Notes: generated by a model from the letters alone, not told the origin. A stretch of 64,000 nt of DNA from Microbacterium horticulturae (GCF_029094505.1 NZ_CP119108.1:496001-560000); one strand, 5' to 3'; shown: positions 15,483 to 25,315, counted from the first letter of the stretch. Made by a program: numbers and translations.

Positions 15483-15980
15483 ATGACGAATGCACCGGGC
15501 GGACCGGGCTCTGCCAAAGGCGGGCCGGTCCGCCCGGTCGTCGCATGGGCGTTCGCCACGGTGCTGTTCGTGGCGCTCATGGTCGCCGGTCTCGGCCTGG
15601 TCAGCCTGGCCACCGGCCGCGACGTCATCCCGGTGCCCGACTTCGGCGGCCTGGTGGGCACCGTCGCCGCCATCCTCGCGGCGGTCGCGTTCGCGGTGGT
15701 GCTGTGGATGCTGCTGCGCCGGCCGCGCCCGTCACTGTGGGGCGCCGTCGGCACGGGGCTGGCCGCATTCCTCGTGTACCTGGTGACCGTGTGGCTGGGC
15801 GGCGCCGTGCACACCAGCGACATCGTGCTCGCGGCATCCGTCGCCGGAGGGCTGGTCACCGGCGGCTTCGCCCTGGTGGTCGCCGGGGCCGGGCTCGTCG
15901 CCGGCTGGGGCGGGATTCTGCTCATGCGCGCCCGCGGCGGACGCCCGCGATGGCCGTGGGAGGGTCACGACGAGCCGTGA
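15483..15980 (+). CDS. Small four-helix membrane protein, unknown function
   Basis: A 165-residue hydrophobic protein with about four predicted membrane helices (e.g. VAWAFATVLFVALMVAGLGL and VAGAGLVAGWGGILLM) and a short basic/acidic tail, RWPWEGHDEP. It starts four bases after the upstream membrane-protein gene; the ATG at 15,483 is the first with the hydrophobic domain intact. The two are likely translated together and may form a complex. No catalytic motif is visible. Confidence 0.75.
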   Translation: MTNAPGGPGSAKGGPVRPVVAWAFATVLFVALMVAGLGLVSLATGRDVIPVPDFGGLVGTVAAILAAVAFAVVLWMLLRRPRPSLWGAVGTGLAAFLVYLVTVWLGGAVHTSDIVLAASVAGGLVTGGFALVVAGAGLVAGWGGILLMRARGGRPRWPWEGHDEP

Positions 15981-15994
15981 GCGGCCTCGCGCGT

Positions 15995-16006
15995 TACGGT
16001 GGAGAC
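15995..16006 (+). promoter_or_regulatory. Leaderless-type -10 element in front of the 16,007 gene
   Basis: TACGGT (15,995-16,000) fits the actinobacterial TANNNT -10 consensus, and exactly six bases separate it from GTG 16,007. That is the geometry of a leaderless transcript, and the gene lacks a properly spaced ribosome site. This decides the start codon over the alternative GTG at 15,977, which overlaps the previous stop. Confidence 0.5.
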
Positions 16007-16651
16007 GTGGAGCGCTCCCTGGAAACCCAGGTCAGCCAGGCAGTCGACGCCTGGCTGCGGTGGCTGCCGCGCTGGGAACCGGCCACGCATCGCGGGAGGG
16101 TCGCGGTGTGCCGCCGCTGCTTCGGGTCGCCGGTGCTGTCGGCGGCGGGGCTGGGGGCGGACGTGCCGCACGGCGTCCAGCACGGACTCTCCACTCGCAT
16201 CAAGACGATCGTCGACCACGCGGTGGCCGAATACACAGCGCGCAATCTGCCGATGCTGCAGACCGAGCTCGACCAGCAGGCCGAGCGCAACCGCGCTCGC
16301 AGCTATCGGCCGGGAGAGGGGCTGGACCCCGAATTCGAGGGGATGCCGCTGGATCCCGACCCGCAGCCCGGGGCTCCGTTCCTGTTCACGCTCGCGGGCA
16401 TGGCCGACCAGGCCGATTCCGAGGTGCCTGCGCTGCCGCCGCTGAGCGAAGAGGCCAAGGCCGCGTTGCGCCAGGAGGTGGGGTTGGCTGACGAGTACGC
16501 GAACATGGTCGGGCGCGAGGTGTGCTCGATCCTGCTGGGACATCGGCTGCGCATCCAGACCGCGATCGCCGAGTTCGTGGAGCCGCAGGTCGCCGCCCTC
16601 CTCGAAGAGCTGACACGGTCGCTCGACGCCCCGTTCGACCCGACCGACTGA
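16007..16651 (+). CDS. Conserved-looking soluble protein with CxxC motif, unknown function
   Basis: A 214-residue soluble protein, unrecognised. A C-R-R-C pair near residue 38 (AVCRRCFGSP) could be half of a zinc site or a disulfide, but no second pair is present. The middle is charged and probably helical (IVDHAVAEYTARNL), followed by a Pro/Asp-rich loop (LDPDPQPGAP) and a helical C-terminus ending LDAPFDPTD. The start at GTG 16,007 is chosen because of the leaderless -10 element six bases upstream. It follows two membrane-protein genes but seems to have its own promoter. No signal peptide or membrane segment is visible. Confidence 0.7.
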   Translation: MERSLETQVSQAVDAWLRWLPRWEPATHRGRVAVCRRCFGSPVLSAAGLGADVPHGVQHGLSTRIKTIVDHAVAEYTARNLPMLQTELDQQAERNRARSYRPGEGLDPEFEGMPLDPDPQPGAPFLFTLAGMADQADSEVPALPPLSEEAKAALRQEVGLADEYANMVGREVCSILLGHRLRIQTAIAEFVEPQVAALLEELTRSLDAPFDPTD

Positions 16652-16677
16652 CTCGCCCCGCACCCCGCCGATCCACC

Positions 16678-16765
16678 CGGCGAATTCATATGAGTTTGTC
16701 CCATGCACATCGAACCGCCGGCGGTTTGATGTGCGCGCGACAGTTCCATATGAATTTGCCGTAGG
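16678..16765. repeat. 88-base imperfect palindrome between two genes
   Basis: The inner arms GCACATCGAACCGCC and GGCGGTTTGATGTGC face each other directly with one mismatch. The outer arms GGCGAATTCATATG and CATATGAATTTGCC also pair with one mismatch. Partly matching sequence lies between inner and outer arms. The outer parts are clearly more AT-rich than the surroundings. The element sits after the stop of the 16,007 gene and before the kinase operon. It could be a terminator, a small mobile palindrome or a binding site. No U-run follows. Confidence 0.6.
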
Positions 16766-16826
16766 GGAAGGGCGGGTTGCCTGCGACGCCGCGCGACCGG
16801 GCACCGCGCGCGGGTCCAGTTCGATT

Positions 16827-16835
16827 TGCTACGAT
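16827..16835 (+). promoter_or_regulatory. Possible extended -10 promoter of the kinase operon
   Basis: TGCTACGAT is an extended -10-like element (TGN plus TACGAT) about 85 bases upstream of the kinase start codon. No good -35 element is found at the right distance, so this is tentative. Confidence 0.3.
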
Positions 16836-16918
16836 GACCGGGCCCGACCGCTGTCTGCGCGCACCACGGACGGTGCTTTCGCTCTGCTCGCACACCCGGC
16901 AACCAGGAGGGGACCGCT

Positions 16919-18049
16919 ATGCCCAAGCGCCTGCCGTCCGAGCCGCCGGTGCTGCCCGGGCTCACCTATGTGCGCCCGCTCGGCTCGGGCGGCTTCGCCG
17001 ACGTGTTCCTCTACGCGCAAGACATGCCGCGCCGCCAGGTCGCCGTCAAGGTTCTGCCCGCCGGTATCCACGACGCCGAGCTGCTGCGGATGTTCAACGC
17101 CGAGGCGGACATCCTCGCGCACCTGTCGGCGCATCCCTCGATCGTCACGGTCTACCAGGCCGGCATCTCGGCCGACGGACGCCCCTACATCGTCATGGAG
17201 TTCTGCCCGGGCTCACTCGCACAGCGCTACCGGCTCGAGCGCCTGCCGCTCGACGAAGTGCTGACGATCGGCGTCAAGATGGCCAGCGCCGTCGAGACCG
17301 CGCACCGCGCCGGCCTCGTGCACCGTGACATCAAGCCCAGCAACATCCTCATCACGACCTTCGGCTCTCCCGTGCTGGCCGACTTCGGCATCTCGTCTTC
17401 GCTCGCGCCGACCGGCGGCGGCGAGGTGCTCGCGATGAGTGTGCCGTGGAGCGCGCCCGAAGTCATCGCCGAGCAGACGGCGGGTACCGTCGCCAGCGAG
17501 GTCTGGGGACTGGGCGCGACCGTGTACTCGCTGCTGGCCGGGCACAGCCCGTTCGAGCGCCCTGAGGCCGGGCAGAACTCCCGCGACCAGCTGCGCCGCC
17601 GCATTCAGCGCGCGTCGTTCCCGACGATGCGTCGGCCCGACGTGCCCGCCCAAGTGCTCGAGGTGCTCCAGGTGGCGATGGCGCGCGACCCGCAGGACCG
17701 CTACCCGTCCGCGCTCGCCTTCGCGCAGGCGCTGCGCGACGTGCAGCATGCCGTCGGCTTTCCGCCGTCGCCGCTCGAGGTCGCCGTGGACGAGTGGGTT
17801 CCCGGCGACTCGACGGTGGATGTGCGGGATGCCGCGGCCCGCGGCCCCGTCATCTCGTCGGTGGCTCACGATGCGCGCCGTCGTGCCCCCGCCGTGGCTC
17901 CCTTGACCGCGCGCGACGAAGACACCGATATCTCCGCCCCGTCCGTGCACACCTCTCGGCGGGCGTGGCCGTGGATCGTCACGAGCGCGGTCGTCGTGGT
18001 CGCCGTCGCGCTCGTCGTCTGGGCTGTCGCCTCCGGGGGAGCGGCCTGA
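16919..18049 (+). CDS. Ser/Thr protein kinase with C-terminal membrane anchor (Pkb2-like)
   Basis: Hanks-type kinase, 376 residues, apparently active. It has the P-loop GSGGFADV (22-29), lysine K44, HRDIKPSN with catalytic D137, DFG with D155, and an APE motif. There are no PASTA repeats. After the kinase domain (~1-280) comes a linker containing DEDTDIS with T336, close to the membrane helix at ~349-371, and the chain then ends. So this kinase has no extracellular sensor of its own. The ATG at 16,919 has a strong AGGAGGGG site. It is the first gene of a seven-gene operon with 1-base or overlapping junctions (one 53-base gap). Likely substrates are the FHA and Asp-Asp-Thr proteins at the operon end. 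That link is inferred. Confidence 0.92.
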   Translation: MPKRLPSEPPVLPGLTYVRPLGSGGFADVFLYAQDMPRRQVAVKVLPAGIHDAELLRMFNAEADILAHLSAHPSIVTVYQAGISADGRPYIVMEFCPGSLAQRYRLERLPLDEVLTIGVKMASAVETAHRAGLVHRDIKPSNILITTFGSPVLADFGISSSLAPTGGGEVLAMSVPWSAPEVIAEQTAGTVASEVWGLGATVYSLLAGHSPFERPEAGQNSRDQLRRRIQRASFPTMRRPDVPAQVLEVLQVAMARDPQDRYPSALAFAQALRDVQHAVGFPPSPLEVAVDEWVPGDSTVDVRDAAARGPVISSVAHDARRRAPAVAPLTARDEDTDISAPSVHTSRRAWPWIVTSAVVVVAVALVVWAVASGGAA

Positions 18050-18050
18050 G

Positions 18051-21000
18051 ATGAAGCGCGGGTCCCTGATAGCAACGGTCGTCGCGGTGGCGGCGGCCGC
18101 GGCATCCGTCATCGCCGTCAGCGTGGTGTGGCCCGGCTTGGACTCGCGATCCACACCGCCCGAGCAGACGTCGGTGTGGGCGCTGCAGACCGGCGAGGGC
18201 CGGCGCTATGCGCGTGTGAACACGTCCATCGGCGAGCTCGACACCGTGCGCAGCGTGGCCAATCCCTCCGCCGTGGCCCAGACGGGCGACGGCGCGTACC
18301 TGTTCTCCGAGAGCTACGGCAAGGTCACCCGCATCGACGAGGCGCTTCCCGACGACCTCGACGACGAGGCGCTGCGCGAGTCGCCCTCGACCCCGGCGGG
18401 GACCGTGCAGGCGGCCGTCACCGGCGACTACGTCGCCTACCGCACTGACTCGGGCGCGGTGTACGCGGGCCGCATGGGCGATGCCTCGCCCGGGCAGCTC
18501 AACCCCGACGGCGCCGACCCCGACGCGCCGCAGTTCACTGCACAGGCCATCGCGGTCGATGACGCCGGCGTCGTGTATGCGTACTCGCAGAAGGACGCGG
18601 TGGTCGTCCGCTATCGCATCTCCGATGGCGAGGTGCTCGGCCGCGACGCGGTGCCCAAGGGCCCCTCCGGCTCGGCGCTGGGGCTGACGGCGGCCGACGG
18701 CACATGGTTCCTCGTCGACGAAGACGCCGGTCGCCTCTGGCGTCGCGGCGCGGAGTCGTCGGTCGTCCTCTCTCTCGTCGGTGATATCGCCTACAGCCAG
18801 GCGCAGTCGTCCGGCGACGCGGCGTGGATCGCCGACGACACCGGTCTGGTCAAGCTGTCAGTCGACGGTGCCGAGCCCGAGCGTGTCGTGGGCGGGGCGG
18901 GGTCGACCCGCGACCTGGGCACGCCCGCACGACCCGTCGTCGACGGGGGCGTCGTCTTCGCGGCATGGGTGGGAACCGACACCGGAACCCTGTGGCGCTC
19001 CGACGACGGCGAGCAGGCCCTCGACTTCGGCGACAAGACGCTCGGCGACGATCGGCGCCCGGTGTTCACCGGCAGCGGGAGCGCGCTGATCCTCAACGAG
19101 ACCCGCAGCGGCTGGGTGTGGAACGCGCACACGGCGGCGCTGCTGCCCTCCAGCCAGGACTGGTCGCTCGACGACACCTCGGCACCCGAGACCGCGCCCA
19201 GCGACGAAGAGGCGCAGGTCGTCATCGACCCGAAGCCGCCCGTCGCCGAGGCGGACGCGTTCGGCGTACGCGCCGGCAGCCTCGTGAGTCTGCCGGTCAT
19301 GCTCAATGACCACGACCCGAACGAAGACGTGCTCACGATCGACGCCGACAGCGTCACCGGCCTCGACGACGGCTTCGGCACCCTCTCGGTCACCGACGAC
19401 GGCCAGCGTCTGGCGGTGCACGTGGCCGCGGATGCACACGGGTCGGCCACTTTCCGCTACCGCGTGACCGATGGCACCGCGAAGGACGGCCTGTACTCCG
19501 AGCCGGCGACTGCCACCCTGACCGTACGCGGCAGCGGCGACAACTCTGCGCCCAAATGGTGCGGCACCGCCGGGTGCCTGGCGACGTGGCCGTCGCCACA
19601 GGTCGCGCCGGGTGGCACGGTGACCGTGCCGGTCCTCGACGGATGGGTCGACCCCGACGGTGATCCGCTCATGCTGCTGGGCGTCACCGATCCGACCGGA
19701 GCGGGGGCCGCGGCATCCACTCCCGACGGCGACGTCGTGTACCAGCACTCCGATCCGTCCGTGACCGAAGCGCAGATCGTGCAGCTGAAGGTGACGGTCG
19801 GTGACACCCGCGGAGCCACGACGACCCGCGACCTCACCGTCCGGATCACACCCAAGCCGAAGCTCGAGGCCGAGTCGTTCGCCGTCACCGAGACGCAGGG
19901 CGGCGGCATCACCGTCGATGTGGGCCCGTACGTGCAGGGCACGCAGGGGCGCCTGTCGCTGTCGAGCGTGCGTGTGCTCGACGACACCTCGGCCGAGGCC
20001 GTGGCGACCGCCGGCGGCACGAGCTTCGACATGAGCACGAAGAGTCCGGGCATCTACCGCGTCTCGTACACGGTCACCGACGGCGAGAGCGAGGCATCGG
20101 CGACGGCCCGCGTGACCGTGCTGCCCGACGACGCGCCCGCGCAGCTGGCGACTTCGCCCGTGGTGGCCTTCGTGCGTCCGCAGCAGGACGTCACGCTCGA
20201 CGTGTTCAGCGCCGTGAGCAACCCGACCGGGCGTGTGCTGCTGCTCAGCGACATCGAGCCGCACGCGATCGATGGCGCCACGATGTCGGTGGATGCCGTC
20301 GGGCAGAACTACCTCCGCATCTCAGGCTCGACCGCCGACGGCTCGCCGGGCCAGCTGGGCACCATCACCTACACCGTGTCGGACGGTACGAACGACGCGG
20401 GCGCCCGCATCACCGGCGAAGCGACGGTGTACCTGCTGCCCGCCTCCAGCGACCTCGCGCCCATCGCCGTCGACGACACGGTCGTGGCCCGCGCCGGTGC
20501 GCAGGTCGACATCCCGGTGCTCGACAACGACGTGTCGGCCTCGGGCGGGGCGATGACGCTGAACCCGGCATCGGTGCGCTCGTCGACCAAGAGCGCGCTC
20601 GCCTTCGCCTCGGGGCGAATGCTGCGCTACCTCGCGCCCCGCACGCCCGGCGACTACCGCATCGAGTATTCGGTGTTCGCGTCGGGCTCGCCGACGTTGG
20701 CCGACACCGCCGTGGTGCGGGTCAAGGTGATCTCCGACGAAGCGAACCGCGCTCCCCGGCCGCGCACTCTCACCGGCCGTGTGCTCACCGGGCAGGCGAC
20801 GACGATCCCGTTCCGCTCGTACGGCGTCGACCCTGACGGCGACGACGTGAGCCTCGACCGCATTCTGACTCAGCCGTCGAGCGGATCGGCGACGATCGCG
20901 GCCGACGGCGAATCGATCGAGTACGCGAGCGTGCCCGGCTTCCACGGGCAGGTGTCGTTCACGTACCGGGTGGTGGATGCCGCGGGCATGACCGGCACCG

Positions 21001-24000
21001 CGACGGTCCGGGTCGGCGTGCTCGACGAGCAGGCGAACCCGAGCCCGGTGACCTTCACCGACTACGTGCAGCTGCAGGTCGGCGAGAGCAACACGGTGCG
21101 GGTCGAGCCACTGGCCAACGACGTCGACCCGACGGGGGGAGCGCTCGCCCTGAGCGCGGTGCGCCCGGACGCGGTCGAGAAGCTCGCCGACGGCAGTGAC
21201 AACGCCGAGTACGCGCGCCTGAAGGCGCTCATCGGAGAGACGACCGAGAAGCAGGTCGTCATCAGCGCCGGCACGTCGCCGGGCACCATGTCGTTCCTGT
21301 ATGACGTGACCAGCAGCACCGGCAACACGGCGCGTGGTCTCATCGTCGTGAAGGTCGTGCGCGGGGCCGTGCCCGACTACCCGGTGATCTCCGACACCGT
21401 GCTGACGGCCGTGACGCGCGAGCAGTTCACCTCGGGCGTCGACGTCGTCGCCGGCAAGGTGAGTTGGACGGGCGGCGACATCGGCGGCCTCACCCTGAGT
21501 CTGTGGGGCGAGCCCGAGGGCGTCTCGGTGTCGGGCACGAAGCTCTCCGGAGCCCTGCCCGAGCACACCCGGATCATCCCGTTCGCACTTTCGGGAACAT
21601 CGACCGCGGGCCAGAAGGTGACCTCTTACGGGTTCCTGCGGATTCCCGGCGCCGATGATCTCACCCTTGCGCTCAAGCCCGGTCAGAAGGCGCAGGAGGT
21701 CACCGAGGGCGACTCCGTCACCTTCGACATGGCGAAGCTCGTGAGCCTGCCCACCGGCGCGGTGCTCGAGGTGGGCGACGAGATCACGGCGACCAAGGCG
21801 CGCAAGAACGCGGTCTGCGCCTCGGCCGGCGGCACGAAGGTGCGTTACGACGCGGGACTCGGCGCACCGTGGACCGACGCCTGCGTTGTGCCGGTGCGGA
21901 TGACCGGTCAGAAGGAGTGGACCTACCTGTCGGTCCCGATCGCCGTCACCGCACTCGACCCGGTCCCGGTGCTCGATTCGGCGTCGCTCACGATCAGCCC
22001 GGGCGCGACCGTCACCTACGACCTGAAGAAGCTCACCACTTGGCAGGGGCGCGACGACTGGGACAACATCGTCTACACGCTCGACTATCAGGGGCGCGAC
22101 TTCACCGTCACGCACGAGGGCACGACCGTCACCATCGTCGGCGCCGATGCGGCCGCGCCCGGCGACGAAGAGGTCGCGGTCGTCGGCGTCTCCAGTCACC
22201 CGGGTGTCTCGCCCGCGCGGCTCATCCTGCGCGTCGGCGCGGTGCCCAGCACGTTGCCGAAGGCCGGGACCGTGGCGCAGAAGTGTTCACAGGCCAATGG
22301 ATCCAGCTGCACGGTCGAGGTGATCGGTGCCGCCGGCGAAGTGAACCCGCTGCCGAACACGCCGCTCGAACTGGTCGACGTCCGCAGTGGCGGAACGTGC
22401 AGCGGTGTGACGTTCACGGTGGCGGATGCCGCGCACATCCGCGCCTCGTGGTCGGACGACACCGCCGGTCAGACCTGTACCGCGGTCTTCTCGGTGCGCG
22501 ATGCGCAGGGGCGCGCGACGGCCGGGGATCGAGACGGCCAGCTGATGCTCGACCTGCACGGTTACCCGAAGGCACCGGCCGCCGTGGTGCAGTCGGCGTA
22601 CGCCGACGGCACCATCACGCTGCGGGTGGATGCGGGAGCGGCCAGCCAGGCGTACCCGGAGCTGACCGGCTTCGTCGTCCGCTACAAGGGCGACGTGGTC
22701 GCCCGCTGTTCGGCCGACGGCGTCTGCCCCACGATCGAGGCTCCCAACGGCGAGGCACGACAGTACGAGGCGAAGGCCGTGAACGCGGTGGGCGAGTCGT
22801 CGGGCTCGGTATCCACGACGGCCTGGGCCTACGACGCACCGCCGACGCCGAAGAAGGTCACCGCCACGCCGGTGGTCACGAGCGGCGACGGCGGGGTCGT
22901 CAAGGTCACCGTCGACGGCATCGACTCGAGCAAGACCGCCAAGCTGCGCATCACGAGCGACACTGGCGAGTCGGTCGACGTCGACGTGCCCCGCCGCGGC
23001 ACGTCGGTGACCGTTCCCGAGTACCGGATCGGCAGCAACGACTCCACGCCGCTCACGGTCACCCCGATGTCGCCGTTCACCCTGCCGCCCGGCTTCGACG
23101 GCTCGACGACGGGCCAGGCCCGTACGATCCTCGCCAACGGCGTGGGCGCGCCGAAGAATCCGAGCCTCTCACTGTCGACGAGCTCGGACGACTCCGACAA
23201 GGCGACGATCAAGGCATCGGGCTCGGCGACCCCCAACGGCGCCGGCTCGCGTGTGCTGTACGGCATCGTGCTCGACGGCGATCGTTGTGTGGCGACCGAT
23301 TCGACCGCCTACAAGGAGTTCGAAGTCGACGCGGGGCGGACGTACACGTACCGGCTGTGCGCGGAGTCGTTCGTCGGCGACACCTCGTTCGGACGCGTCG
23401 AGACGACGGAGCAGACGATCGCTCGAGCGGGTAACGGCCCGAAGGGCTATACCTATACGGTGGCCGCCAAGCCCTCGGTGGATGACGGCGCGCAGCGCGC
23501 CGAGTGGAAGATCAAGGACGACCCGACGTCGGCGGAGCAGGTGCCCCGCTGGGCATCGGTGAAGTTCAGTGGTCTTGACAGCTCGGTCTTCGATCGAGAT
23601 CCGGGCATCGAGGTGTGGTACGACTACGGCATCTTCTCCGGCCCGCACAGTCCTGTGACGGCGAACAGCGCGAGTGCCCCGTACCAGGTGTGGGCACAGT
23701 GGCAGATCAAGGTGTGCTCAGGCGGCGACACGCTGCAGGCCACGGGCAGCTCGAGCGGGAATGCGGCGACGGTCTCGTTCGACTACTCCAAGGCGACGTA
23801 CGAAGACGTCCATGGAAAGAGCCTCGACGTCACCACCGCCGGTGTCGTGCCCGACTATGCGGTCTCGGTGGCGCGCGTCAGCGTGACCGTGTCGTGGCCG
23901 TCGGAGTGGGGTCTGAACTCCGCCACCTCCACGTTCGGCGGCTCGTGCGCGCCGAAGAAGCTGGCCGCCCCCACCATCTCGAGCGCAGAGGGCACGGCCG

Positions 24001-24296
24001 ATGGCGTGGTCGTCACGTGGTCGTCCGTCGCAGACGCGACCGCATACGAGCTGCAGCGGTATGACGGCGGATGGTCGACCGTCAAATCCGGCATCGCGGA
24101 GACCACCTACACGGACGGCAACGCCGACTTCGCCGCCTCGGCGCACAAGTACCGGGTCATCGCCAGCAACGCCCACGCCGAATCCTCGGCATCCGAGACG
24201 GTGACCTCCTCCCCGTACGTCGCACCCGGTTCCGACCCCGGTGACGGCGGCGGTGACAACACCGGCGGCGACCCCGGCGACGACACCGGCGGCTGA
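18051..24296 (+). CDS. Giant extracellular propeller / Ig-like / fibronectin III repeat protein
   Basis: A 2081-residue surface protein. A single N-terminal hydrophobic helix (~8-28) should act as signal anchor. Residues ~40-380 look like a beta-propeller of short repeats (GDGAYLFSESYGKV, GTDTGTLWRSDDGE). From ~390 onward there are cadherin/Ig-like repeats marked by phrases such as PVMLNDHDPNEDVLT, IPVLDNDVSASGG and RVEPLANDVDPTGG. Near the end is a fibronectin III domain (APTISSAEGTADGVVVTWSS) and a Gly/Asp-rich tail, GDGGGDNTGGDPGDDTGG. There is no LPXTG motif. It starts one base after the kinase stop. In bifidobacteria the corresponding FN3 protein is thought to bind host ligands; here the partner is unknown. 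Probably a long envelope-spanning adhesin or scaffold. Confidence 0.88.
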   Translation: MKRGSLIATVVAVAAAAASVIAVSVVWPGLDSRSTPPEQTSVWALQTGEGRRYARVNTSIGELDTVRSVANPSAVAQTGDGAYLFSESYGKVTRIDEALPDDLDDEALRESPSTPAGTVQAAVTGDYVAYRTDSGAVYAGRMGDASPGQLNPDGADPDAPQFTAQAIAVDDAGVVYAYSQKDAVVVRYRISDGEVLGRDAVPKGPSGSALGLTAADGTWFLVDEDAGRLWRRGAESSVVLSLVGDIAYSQAQSSGDAAWIADDTGLVKLSVDGAEPERVVGGAGSTRDLGTPARPVVDGGVVFAAWVGTDTGTLWRSDDGEQALDFGDKTLGDDRRPVFTGSGSALILNETRSGWVWNAHTAALLPSSQDWSLDDTSAPETAPSDEEAQVVIDPKPPVAEADAFGVRAGSLVSLPVMLNDHDPNEDVLTIDADSVTGLDDGFGTLSVTDDGQRLAVHVAADAHGSATFRYRVTDGTAKDGLYSEPATATLTVRGSGDNSAPKWCGTAGCLATWPSPQVAPGGTVTVPVLDGWVDPDGDPLMLLGVTDPTGAGAAASTPDGDVVYQHSDPSVTEAQIVQLKVTVGDTRGATTTRDLTVRITPKPKLEAESFAVTETQGGGITVDVGPYVQGTQGRLSLSSVRVLDDTSAEAVATAGGTSFDMSTKSPGIYRVSYTVTDGESEASATARVTVLPDDAPAQLATSPVVAFVRPQQDVTLDVFSAVSNPTGRVLLLSDIEPHAIDGATMSVDAVGQNYLRISGSTADGSPGQLGTITYTVSDGTNDAGARITGEATVYLLPASSDLAPIAVDDTVVARAGAQVDIPVLDNDVSASGGAMTLNPASVRSSTKSALAFASGRMLRYLAPRTPGDYRIEYSVFASGSPTLADTAVVRVKVISDEANRAPRPRTLTGRVLTGQATTIPFRSYGVDPDGDDVSLDRILTQPSSGSATIAADGESIEYASVPGFHGQVSFTYRVVDAAGMTGTATVRVGVLDEQANPSPVTFTDYVQLQVGESNTVRVEPLANDVDPTGGALALSAVRPDAVEKLADGSDNAEYARLKALIGETTEKQVVISAGTSPGTMSFLYDVTSSTGNTARGLIVVKVVRGAVPDYPVISDTVLTAVTREQFTSGVDVVAGKVSWTGGDIGGLTLSLWGEPEGVSVSGTKLSGALPEHTRIIPFALSGTSTAGQKVTSYGFLRIPGADDLTLALKPGQKAQEVTEGDSVTFDMAKLVSLPTGAVLEVGDEITATKARKNAVCASAGGTKVRYDAGLGAPWTDACVVPVRMTGQKEWTYLSVPIAVTALDPVPVLDSASLTISPGATVTYDLKKLTTWQGRDDWDNIVYTLDYQGRDFTVTHEGTTVTIVGADAAAPGDEEVAVVGVSSHPGVSPARLILRVGAVPSTLPKAGTVAQKCSQANGSSCTVEVIGAAGEVNPLPNTPLELVDVRSGGTCSGVTFTVADAAHIRASWSDDTAGQTCTAVFSVRDAQGRATAGDRDGQLMLDLHGYPKAPAAVVQSAYADGTITLRVDAGAASQAYPELTGFVVRYKGDVVARCSADGVCPTIEAPNGEARQYEAKAVNAVGESSGSVSTTAWAYDAPPTPKKVTATPVVTSGDGGVVKVTVDGIDSSKTAKLRITSDTGESVDVDVPRRGTSVTVPEYRIGSNDSTPLTVTPMSPFTLPPGFDGSTTGQARTILANGVGAPKNPSLSLSTSSDDSDKATIKASGSATPNGAGSRVLYGIVLDGDRCVATDSTAYKEFEVDAGRTYTYRLCAESFVGDTSFGRVETTEQTIARAGNGPKGYTYTVAAKPSVDDGAQRAEWKIKDDPTSAEQVPRWASVKFSGLDSSVFDRDPGIEVWYDYGIFSGPHSPVTANSASAPYQVWAQWQIKVCSGGDTLQATGSSSGNAATVSFDYSKATYEDVHGKSLDVTTAGVVPDYAVSVARVSVTVSWPSEWGLNSATSTFGGSCAPKKLAAPTISSAEGTADGVVVTWSSVADATAYELQRYDGGWSTVKSGIAETTYTDGNADFAASAHKYRVIASNAHAESSASETVTSSPYVAPGSDPGDGGGDNTGGDPGDDTGG

Positions 24297-24349
24297 CCGG
24301 CACGGCCCGTAGCATCCATCCCACTCCCCATCCCGACAGGAAGACACGA

Positions 24350-25315
24350 ATGACGATCCCCCAGGAACAGGCCACGTGGTTCGCCGACACGTTCCGGCAG
24401 CTCGCCGAGAACGTCGAGCACGCCGTGCTCGGAAAGCGCCACGTCATCGAGCTGGTCCTGGTCGCGATGCTGAGCGACGGTCACGTGCTGCTCGAAGACG
24501 TGCCCGGCACCGGCAAGACCTCCCTGGCCCGCGCACTGGCGTCGTCGGTGCAGGGGACGAACACCCGCATCCAATTCACTCCCGATCTGCTGCCGGGCGA
24601 CATCACCGGCATCACGGTGTACGACCAGAAGACGGGTGTGTTCGAGTTCCACTCAGGTCCCGTCTTCGCGAACATCGTGCTGGCCGACGAGATCAACCGG
24701 GCGAGCCCGAAGACCCAGGCGGCACTGCTCGAGGTGATGGAGGAGGGCAAGGTCACCATCGACGGCGTCACACGTCCGGTGGGCGTGCCGTTCCTCGTGC
24801 TGGCCACGCAGAACCCCGTCGAGCAGGCCGGCACCTACCGGCTGCCCGAAGCGCAGCTCGACCGCTTCATGATGAAGACGTCGCTGGGCTACCCCGATCA
24901 CGCGGCAACCGTGCGCATCCTCGACGGCGCGGCCGTGCCGACCTCGAAGCTCGATCCGGTGATCACGCCGCAGGCACTCGTCGGCATGGCCGACCTCGCG
25001 CGCGAGGTATACGCGAACGCGCTGGTGCTCGACTACATCGCCCGCATCGTCGATGCGACGCGCTCAGCCGAGCAGGTGCGGCTGGGTGTCAGCATCCGCG
25101 GCGCCCTGGCACTCACCCGGGCCACGCGCACGCGCGCCATCTCGCAGGGCCGCACCTACGCCACGCCCGACGACGTGAAGGCGCTCGCGGTGCCGGTGCT
25201 CTCGCACCGTCTCATCGTGCACCCCGAGGCCGAGTTCGACGGAGTCACCGCTGACGCGGTCATCGGGCAGATCCTCCTGGATGTTCCGCCGCCCACCCAG
25301 CGCGAGGGTGCATGA
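24350..25315 (+). CDS. MoxR-family AAA+ ATPase
   Basis: Cytoplasmic AAA+ chaperone-type ATPase, 321 residues. Walker A is GTGKTS (53-58) within LLEDVPGTGKTSLARA. Walker B and its surroundings read IVLADEINRASPKTQAALLEVMEEG, in two adjoining parts. The sensor region ATQNPVEQAGTYRLPEAQLD is typical of MoxR proteins. These ATPases usually work with DUF58 and VWA-type partners to mature or activate protein complexes. The ATG at 24,350 has AGGAAG upstream. The gap of 53 bases from the giant gene contains a TAGCAT -10-like element, so an internal promoter is possible. The stop overlaps the next start by four bases. Confidence 0.93.
   Translation: MTIPQEQATWFADTFRQLAENVEHAVLGKRHVIELVLVAMLSDGHVLLEDVPGTGKTSLARALASSVQGTNTRIQFTPDLLPGDITGITVYDQKTGVFEFHSGPVFANIVLADEINRASPKTQAALLEVMEEGKVTIDGVTRPVGVPFLVLATQNPVEQAGTYRLPEAQLDRFMMKTSLGYPDHAATVRILDGAAVPTSKLDPVITPQALVGMADLAREVYANALVLDYIARIVDATRSAEQVRLGVSIRGALALTRATRTRAISQGRTYATPDDVKALAVPVLSHRLIVHPEAEFDGVTADAVIGQILLDVPPPTQREGA

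Noticed and set aside
24180..24296. Sortase motif at the end of the giant Ig protein
   Set aside because: The Gly/Asp-rich tail has no LPXTG-like sequence and no terminal hydrophobic helix.
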